From the NCBI GenBank assembly GCA_016490735.1, contig JAEMWC010000190.1, positions 547,501-611,500 of the forward strand: 64,000 nucleotides of DNA. The letters run 5' to 3'. Below, piece by piece: positions 46,733-55,911 of the stretch. Source of the stretch: Pachyseris speciosa. Lineage: Eukaryota; Cnidaria; Anthozoa; Scleractinia; Pachyseridae. The position numbers were made by a program, and so were the translations under genes. The notes under the pieces are model-generated. The model was not told the origin of the DNA. It searched no databases and worked only from the letters and a program-made list of their open reading frames with translations. The stretch's first letter is position 1; every line of letters starts with the position of its first letter.

Positions 46733-46808
<76 letters not shown>

Positions 46809-49800
46809 CAACAACTGAAAACAGCAAAGCAAGCAGAGGAGCTTTAGCATCAACGCGATAGTGCCGCGTGAGGGATTGTGGGGTCGCGACTGTTTCTTCG
46901 TAATAGACCCTATGTAAAATCGCTGCCTATAAATTATTCTTTTGTTCGTATTCAAAATAGCCTCACTAACCTCGTTAATTAAGATCAAAATTCTAAAGAA
47001 TTTGTTGTCCCGAACGAGGTTAGTGAGGTTATTTTGAATACGAACGAAAGAATAATTTAAAGGCAGCCATTTTTGCATCCACAATCGCTTTCCAGGCTGT
47101 TCCAGAGAACTGCTCTGCTTGAAGTAATCAGACGAGAATTTTGTGTGTTCTCTTGTGTTGCTAATTGAGTCGCAAAGAGAAAGTTTCCGTTTCCAGACTA
47201 GAGCCACCAGTATTGGGTTTTAACTGGTGCAAACTGGTGTATTGGATTTTTTATATCATCACTAAAACAGACGGCAACAAGATCACTGTGACACTCTGCC
47301 TTGTACATGAAAGGCAAAAGCAATATAAATAAATTTAGTATAAATTTAGCCAAAAAAAGATTAACACTTTACCCTCATTAAATATGTGACTGATCATCGC
47401 AGTTATGAACACTACTTAAGCAGTAGTGAAAATAAAGCCTGAAAAATCAGGCTTGTACGTACAAGCCTTATTTTTCAGGCTTTATTTTCACTACTACTTA
47501 AGTAGTGTTCATAACTGCGATGATCATTCACATATTTAATCATTAATCCGCAGTTCAAATATATGATTCTCATATATTCATTCTCATACTTTACCCTCAA
47601 TGAAACAATTGTATCGTTGAAAGGGAGCACTTCGCCCTTTGGCCTCGGCTTTCCATCCGTGAAAACGGCGAGAACGTTTTGTTTGTCTGCTCTGTCTCCA
47701 TGACGTGGATTGAACAACTCAAATGTCGCGGAGAGCAGTCTGTCGATTCTCGTATTAGCAAATGTCTTTGGATCGATGAGGTTGATTCTGTCGCTCACCG
47801 CTGCATCCGAGCGAAATTTTCTGTCGGCAAAGATGAACACAAAGTGGACGAATCTAGAAAATCTCAACACACCAACGTGGGTCTCCTGTACTGATACATT
47901 GAACAAATCAATGAACGGTGGGAAAAAATCTGTCAACAGGTCCGTCAAGCGATGTTTAGACACACTCAATGACTGGTCAACCAAAATTGCTAGGTCGATA
48001 CCTTCTTCGCAAGGTGGTGCTTGCGTTAATCTGGAATAAACTGAAAAGTGGACATATTTACTATTAGCCAAGTAATGCCCAGTTTACACTAGCGACATGA
48101 CATCGACATAATGACACAAGGAAAAGATCAGTTTTATCCTATGTCGTTATGTTCATCCTGTTATGTTGTTAAAACGTCATTATGTCTACGTGTTCACATA
48201 GCAAACATAACGTCCTTTTACGTCCTCATGACGTTCTTATTTATGTCGTCATATTTGTCATTGTCATTGTTATTGTTATTTATTATTATGACCAAATTAT
48301 CTTGGTATTTGAATTATAACGTTTGTCATAAAGAAAACTAGGCATTTATTTACGTTTTAATTTCTTGGCATATTGTGACTATGATAACATATGAAATCTA
48401 GCATAATTCATTATCAGTTTGTCCTGAGAGACGGGGGAATAAATTGAAAACGTTGGCCAGACAAATGTCAACTTGATAGCCCTCTTCCCCCTTTATGTAC
48501 CTTGGACATTCGTAGCCGAACATGTTAATAGTTTAGCACTCTAAAGAAAGTTAAGCGACCAGTATTAACAGTGCATGTCCTCTGAATTTTCAATGTCTTA
48601 CAACAAAACGCACGGAAAAGCACAAAAAAAAAGCGCTGTCCTTAATACAACTTCTGCATTTTTTACATAACTTTCCTACCTCCGCATTTCGCCGCGCTGC
48701 ATGCCTGGGACTCAATATCTGATCCAAGGACATCGCAGGATTGGCCATTGTCTTGTTGAGGGGGGTTGACACAAAGCCTGTGTCGTATTTGCACACCTCT
48801 CCAACAAATGTGGGAGCAATTTGACCACTCAGTCCACATGCTGTATCCACCATCAATATCTGAAGTTACAAATATATGAATGGCGATTAAGATATGATGA
48901 TGAGGACATACCAGTTTATGATTCAAAAACATTTTTACTAGCCTGCGAAGAGTCAAGTAAAGCAAAAACTAAACTTGGTCGAGCGGTGTCACGTGACGCA
49001 GTACCCAGTTTACAGTCGAGTCAGGTCAAGCGTACCCCCCTAGATTACATTAATTTGAACATTGAACTCGTTAGTCGTTTCGAATAATGTAATCATTTTT
49101 TAAATATTCGAGTCAGACTGCAATTGCTGATTGGACTCTGTCCGTAGACGTTTTGAAAAACGCGTTCAACCAACGAGACTTTAATTCTGTCATCTCTTTT
49201 AATAGAGCACACCTTTTTTAGCCCTTTAAAATCCAACAATATTGTTCTTTCCGAAGAATCCTAAAAATAATAAATTTGTACGGAACGAAATTACATTAAA
49301 CACAGCTGATAGCGTACAGCGATGTAAAAAAACAAAAATATTGACGCGAAAACTTGCTAGAACTTCGCCTGAAATTCTTTTATCACGAACATAACACTTC
49401 TACAAGCTCTATGGGATGTAGAAAGCAAAAAAAACTTTTCGATAATAACATTTACAATACCGTTTTTCGCCTATCACTTCCACTCACCGTTCGACGCCAT
49501 GTTGGACGCTTCAATTTACCATATAAGGAGCATCTTTTGTTCGCTTAGTCCAATCAGCAATCGAAGTTTGATTCGAGTATTTAAAAAATGATTGCATTAT
49601 TCGAAACGACTGACGGGTTCAATGTTCAAATAATCAACTCATTAATGTAATCTAGGGGGGTACGCTTGACCTGACTCGACTGTAAATTTGTGACATGTCT
49701 GTGGATATCCGGAAAGTGCTATCCCTAGTTATCAAATTCAATTCAATTCAATTCTGTATTTATTCACCCTATAAAGGGCATTTAAATACAATTTATAAGG

Positions 49801-51290
49801 TAAAGAAATGACCATAATAAAGCATTAAGACCGGAAGTGTTAAGCCGGTAAGGAATAAATTCATATGTGACTGGTGGCCGAAGTAGCGAAAGCTTTCTGG
49901 TTAGACACCGCCATGGTCGGGTAAATGGCAGCACAAGCAGCACAAATTCAAGTATTTCAGAGCATATCGAAAAGTACGAAATGTTTACAACACAAACCAT
50001 GACTCGATCAAAGCACGAAATTTAGTCACGTGATAGGTCACAGAACTGATTTCGAAGTGATTTTGAAGGGGTTTGAAATATCACTACTGGAGCAAAAGGA
50101 CGACAATACACCACAGGCTCGATAATTCGAGTTAAAAGTAACATTGGTCCATACATATATTTTAGCGATACGTCGCCATAGTGGGGAATTTAAGGTAAAT
50201 ACCAGCATGGATACTAATACATAACTAAGGGTTACACAAAACAGATTGTGTGGGCTCACTGTGCTTTTACAGGAATTCTTGTGCATTCAGTCTGTATTTA
50301 ATCTCTGGCAGTGACCACTATAACCACCGCTAGTGTCTGTCTTAATTTGATATTCACATTACGGAAGCAGTCAGAACTCAACTGAGTTATTGTAAAGTGC
50401 ACTACAACCAGCCTGGTAAAAGTCCCCCGGCCAGTGTTTTTTAGATGCATTTTGATCATATTCATATGCAGATATCCAGGTATTATTATTATTATTGTTA
50501 TTATTATTACTATTATTATTACTCTGTTTTTTATGTTCTTTACAAAACCCTGAGTTTGTGTTTTTACTCTGGACGTTTGTAATTTTTCTGCCAAAATTAA
50601 ATTGGCTCATCCGTATAAAGTCATAAATCTGTTTCTCAAACTCAGGGTTTTGATCGAACTTAGTAACTTTCTCTCTTTGTTTTTGTTATTTACATACGCA
50701 GCCTCATGTACATGGGGCAATAGTGTCAATCGACAAGGGGTGGATCTCGCACGAGAATAACAAAATTTCAGGCGCAGAAAACTTCTCAGGATAGTTCTAC
50801 TGGCTGAATACGAAATAAGATTGGAGAAATAATGCTGATCTGGTACCCTGTAAAATGCACTACTTAAGCTTCTTTACTAACTTAGAACCAACACTATGGA
50901 ACCGTTGTCACCAAGCCGTTATCTGCACCTCTAGAAAACGATTGATATACTGCGAAAATTTGGTTTATCAACGGAGTTGATAAATGTAAATTGACCACCG
51001 ACAGGGATTCGATTAGCTGACGTTTCGAGCGTTAGCCCTTCGTCGGGGCGAATCGAGGAATTGTGGGTTGTGTATGGGTTATATACAGAAAATGGAGCTA
51101 CGCTATTGGTGGTAACATGGCACCAATAGCGTAGCTCCATTTTCTGTATATAACCCATACACAACCCACAATTCCTTGATTCGCTTCGACGAAGGGCTGA
51201 CGCTCGAAACGTCAGCTAATCGAATCCCTGTACGGTGGTCAATTTACATTATCAAATCCGTTGATAAATCAAATTTTCGTGGTTCACTCC

Positions 51291-51323
<33 letters not shown>

Positions 51324-54300
51324 ATAGTCCCCTTTATTTATTGATTGATATACTACCTTTGCAACTGAAAGAGACAAACTGCGGACAATTGATTTTACCA
51401 CCAGTAAACCAAGCGGCTTTATGGCGCTTGACTAATAAAGGAGTATTCAGAGCCAGATACGTGGGGATCAATAACGCGGAAATGTATTTTGCCATACTTA
51501 CTAAATTTTGTATTAATTTTAATTTACCTCCACATGGTTGAGTATTGCACGGCCGTTCATCCTCAGGGCTCCCCAAGTCGCCGCAGTCTTTTCCGTGTTC
51601 GGATGGAGGGGGATTTGTACACGTTCTGCTGCGGCTTTGCTTTCCACTTCCACAGGTTTGACTGCATCCACCCCATTCACCCCACTCTGTGTAACCTCCG
51701 TGAACGACTGAAACGGTCGAGAAAAGAACATTTTTCAGCCCACATCGTTACCAACCCAACTTTTGATTAACGCTCCGTGTTAAAAATTTACTTTTGGAAA
51801 TCATGTCTTTAGGGCTGTTTCTTATATTTTTCTATTGCTCCCATGATATCAATTTATTCTTAGCTTTTGAACATTTCAGCGTTTAATTTTGTCATGGAAA
51901 TGCAAAATCTCCTCTCATGCTTCGTACTAAGTACAAGTAATACTAACGGCAAGTCGCTTCGACCATTTGTGGTAGTTTTGTAAGGGCATCATAAATGTCG
52001 TCAAAGACGATGGCGTGACCTCGCTTTCCAGCAATCCTCTTTGCTTCGGCCTCGTCCGGGGACACCGCTACAATGTTTACTCCTTTGGCCTAAAAAGAAA
52101 ATGCGATAATAAAAATATGAATAACGGTGCTCGTTCTGGAGAAAACAGCCATTTTTCAACTGACAGAACTAAATATCAAGATGAATCCGCCATGTTTTCA
52201 ATAGACTGCTTGCAGTCCCCCATTTCTCTAAAATCCGTTGAGTTCTCATACTCGCGCACAGGTTCGCAAAACGACGCGGCTCGTCCCAATCCTTCTCGAC
52301 CTAATTTTTTTTCCGGGCAAGCAAGAGAGTTCATGAGAGAAATTCGAGAGAAAAACCGACTGCAAGCAGTCTATGTTTTCAGTGTGCGCGCGCATAAACG
52401 CGCTGATAACGCTATGAATTATGCGCAGTATGGATGCGTCCGTCATGCAATTGTATTGTATTGCACCTCCTCAATCTAACAATGTGGCTTATCTCTACTT
52501 GAGTCATTCAAGTAACTGAGGTACAATCTTGCGGGTTTGAACTTGTCTTTACCGTTGGCAATTTCTGTCGGTTGTCGCGTTTCACGACTGAATGTTTCAA
52601 AGCAGGAGCGTAGCTACCTGTACGCAAGTAAGCACGTGCGTACCTGAAAAGTTGAAATAAGAGAATAAATAAAAGAAAATAAAAGCAAAACAAAAAATGT
52701 CTTGAATAAAACAGCAAATAAATAAAAGGTAATTATTTCATTTAAGAGCGCAATTTATAATCACTTTATTTAAGTCTTAAATCTATCTAGCTGAGCACAG
52801 ATATTCTACTAAAGTAATTGGGGAGACTAAATCAAATCAACTCTTAATAAATCAAATCAAATCAAATTTGCCTCTATTTATTTAACTCTGCTTTTTTCTT
52901 TGAAATGTTATTGATAAAAAAAATCAGATGGTTTCTCACACCAAATGTCGGTATCCAGAGAGAAGCGACGTGATTCATTAGTGGGCCGATGGTCCAAATA
53001 AGGCGGACAACAGCGATCAGAATGCAAACGGGTGGTAAAGAGTGTACGCGTGGTATTCATCTTGGATTGGCCTGTCTTCGCTGTGTTATGCTTTCCAATG
53101 CCAAAAAACTCAAGTGCAGATTATTAATTTGCCATCTGCAGAATGACAGAGCAGGATGAAGAAACTGAAGCAGAGCTTTAGTGGCATGAAGAGGCTCGGA
53201 ACCCTAGGCAGAGCGTTATGTCAGATGCGAGGTTGTCCTCGCTTTCCGTGATACATTTTCATGAAGATAAGGACATCGACTTTAATGGTGTCATTTCTGA
53301 GTTTGAGGCAGAAGACAGAAGATTAGCTCTGTGCCTGCACTGAAAACCTATAACTTTTATGAAAGCTATGGGTAGTCATATAGCTATAAGATTTTCGTCT
53401 ATTGCTCATGAAGATGTAGACATGTACACATCATTGATGATCATTTTTGAAGTCTCAAATCTATTCAACCGAGCACAGATGCTCTACTAATTGGGGAGAC
53501 CAAATGAAATCAGCTCCAAATAAATCAAATCAAATCAAATCAAATGTTGGTTTTTGGGGAGAGGGGAAAACCGGAGTACCCGTAGAAAAACCTCTCGGAG
53601 CAGAGTTAGTAGAGAACCAACAAACTCAGCCGACTTATGACGCCGAGTCCGGGAATCGAACCCGGGACTCATTGCTGGAAGGCGAGCGCTCTCAGGACCA
53701 CTGCGCCAACCCTGCTCGCCAAACTGGGGCATAATTACGGCTATGTAGGTGCTTTTACATTGAAAACAATGCGATTAAAAAACAATGTGATAAACAGCGG
53801 TAAATTAAAAAAAGTCACTCATTTCTGAATAACAGTCTGAGATACCACAAACTCGTTAGCTCAATTAATGATAAGCGATCACAACTTAGGTAAAAACTCA
53901 TTCATTTATGAATTTCTAAACAATTTCTGCCTGCTTGCCAAAGCTTGTCGATTTAAATTTAACATGAAGAACTCTTCCCCGGCGAGTAAAGGGCACTTCA
54001 CATTTGGTCTTCATTTCACGAATGTCGAGCTGCTGAATATCTCTTAGATTATCTTTGCAAATGACCTTGATATAAATTAAAGCAATTTCCCAGTATTTAT
54101 TAAACCCATATTTTTTAACTCAAGACTACAGGAAAAGGCATCAGGCAAAAACGCTGCTTTCGAACAGGTCAACAAACAAATCATCACAATTACAGAATAA
54201 AACTTGTGTTTTGATTGGCTTGAATAGTACCCACCACCTTGCACTAAATTGGCTAAAATAGTGCTAATCGAGCGGGGAGAGTGACACATTTGAATAATTC

Positions 54301-55862
54301 GGCCCCTCACAATACCTCATTAAGACCACGTAGTCAATGAGGTGAAAATGGCCAAGTTGAAGGGTCCGCTGTAGTATGAGAGAGATTTCTTCTAGGGTAT
54401 CTTGGCGTTTTAAAAATAGAAAGGCTTTTACTGGAGCACCTACGTAAACCCATGCAACTGCATTGCAAAGTGTGATAACAACAGCTTACTGACCATATGG
54501 GTAATAACATCGCAAAAAGTGTCCTTTCAGCTAGTATTCAAAGCCTTTTTAAAACAGCATGATTGCTGAATTTCCTGCGAGCAACCTTGGAGCAAAAGTC
54601 GAGATTCCAAGACGCAGTTTCGCACCAACTGCTTGAAGAATATGAGACCGGAAAAACTTGACGATTTTGTATTCTCCAGTACCCCCTTTAATTAACAATC
54701 AACTGTAAACGCAGTTAGTAATACCAGACAGATAGTTCTTACTTCTAAACTTTTGACGATGCCCTCATACAAGTGTGGATAAGGTGTCGTCCCATTGAAG
54801 AAGACGAACAACACTCGTTGTTTGTTGTTTGAAGGCGGCGTTTTGAAAAGAACGTCGTGAGCTTTTATCAAGGCCAGCTCTGTCATAGGATGGGCTAACA
54901 GTTCTATATCCGCCAGAGCTGCATCAATGGCGCTTGCGGCCGCATCTTGGTTTTGGTATTTTTCATCATTAAACCCGAACAAAACATCTGCTTTCTTTGA
55001 GAAGGTTATGGCACCTAATCGGGTATTCCTGGGGCCAATGTCGTAGCGTTGCAAAAACAGCTTGATAAACAGCTTGACTTTCTCAAATTTTGCCCCTTCA
55101 CCATAACCCAAGGATCTGTCCGTAAGCAGAGCCAGTTCTATGTTTCCGTGACAGTCATCTAATAAAGAAAACAGTGCATTGGACTTATTTTCAGTTCTGA
55201 ACTAGTATGCGTAATAAATATGGGTTATTGACCGAGCGTGAGGTCAAGATGGCGGGATATTGGCCACGTTCTTTCGTCTCGGTCCATGAACACGCAAAGA
55301 AAGAACGAGGCCAATATCCCGCCATCTTGACCGAACGAGCTTGATCAATAAAGGATTTATTTGAGAATGAATATATGAAAATCATATATTTTAACTGCAG
55401 ATTAATGATTGAATATGTGCATGATCATCGAAGTTATGAACTCTACTTAAGCAGTAGTGAAAAGAAAGCCCCGAAAATTAAAAAATTCAGGCTTGTACGG
55501 GATTCGAACCCACGACCTCTGCGATACGACCTCTGCACCGGTATCGCAGAGGTCGTGGGTTCGAATCCCGTAGAAGCCTGAATTTTTTTCAGGCTTTCTT
55601 TTCACTACTGCTTAAGAAGAGTTCATAACTGCGATGATCATGCACATATATATTCAAAGGATTTATTATATGACTCAAAGGACGCTATTAACAGCAAAAC
55701 GCCGGACGAACGGGCTATCCCGAGCGGTCAAAATGGCTTCATATTGACCTCGTGTGTAGCCAATCACAGCAGGAGAATTGATTCATCATGACCGCTGAAA
55801 GAGCCACAAGGGTCCACAGTAATTGGCGCAAGCTGTTGTGGCGCTCTGTCAGCTTGACTGGC

Positions 55863-55911
<49 letters not shown>

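Noticed and set aside
46454..47207. Minus-strand ORFs with a long CVCVCV run
   Set aside because: The run is the GT microsatellite of intron 7. Only the part from 46699 to 46522 is exon 8.
47475..47594. VWA2 ORF extending past the exon 7 donor
   Set aside because: The extra residues are translated SINE sequence; the spliced junction to exon 8 restores the VWA fold.
48663..48965. TSP1 ORF read as one 100-residue protein from its first methionine
   Set aside because: The residues before DIDGGY are intron. The splice acceptor at 48860 and the phase match to exon 5 define the exon.
55490..55580. A pair of inverted tRNA genes
   Set aside because: Only the B-box half is tRNA-like. The sequence sits inside a SINE with clear target duplications.
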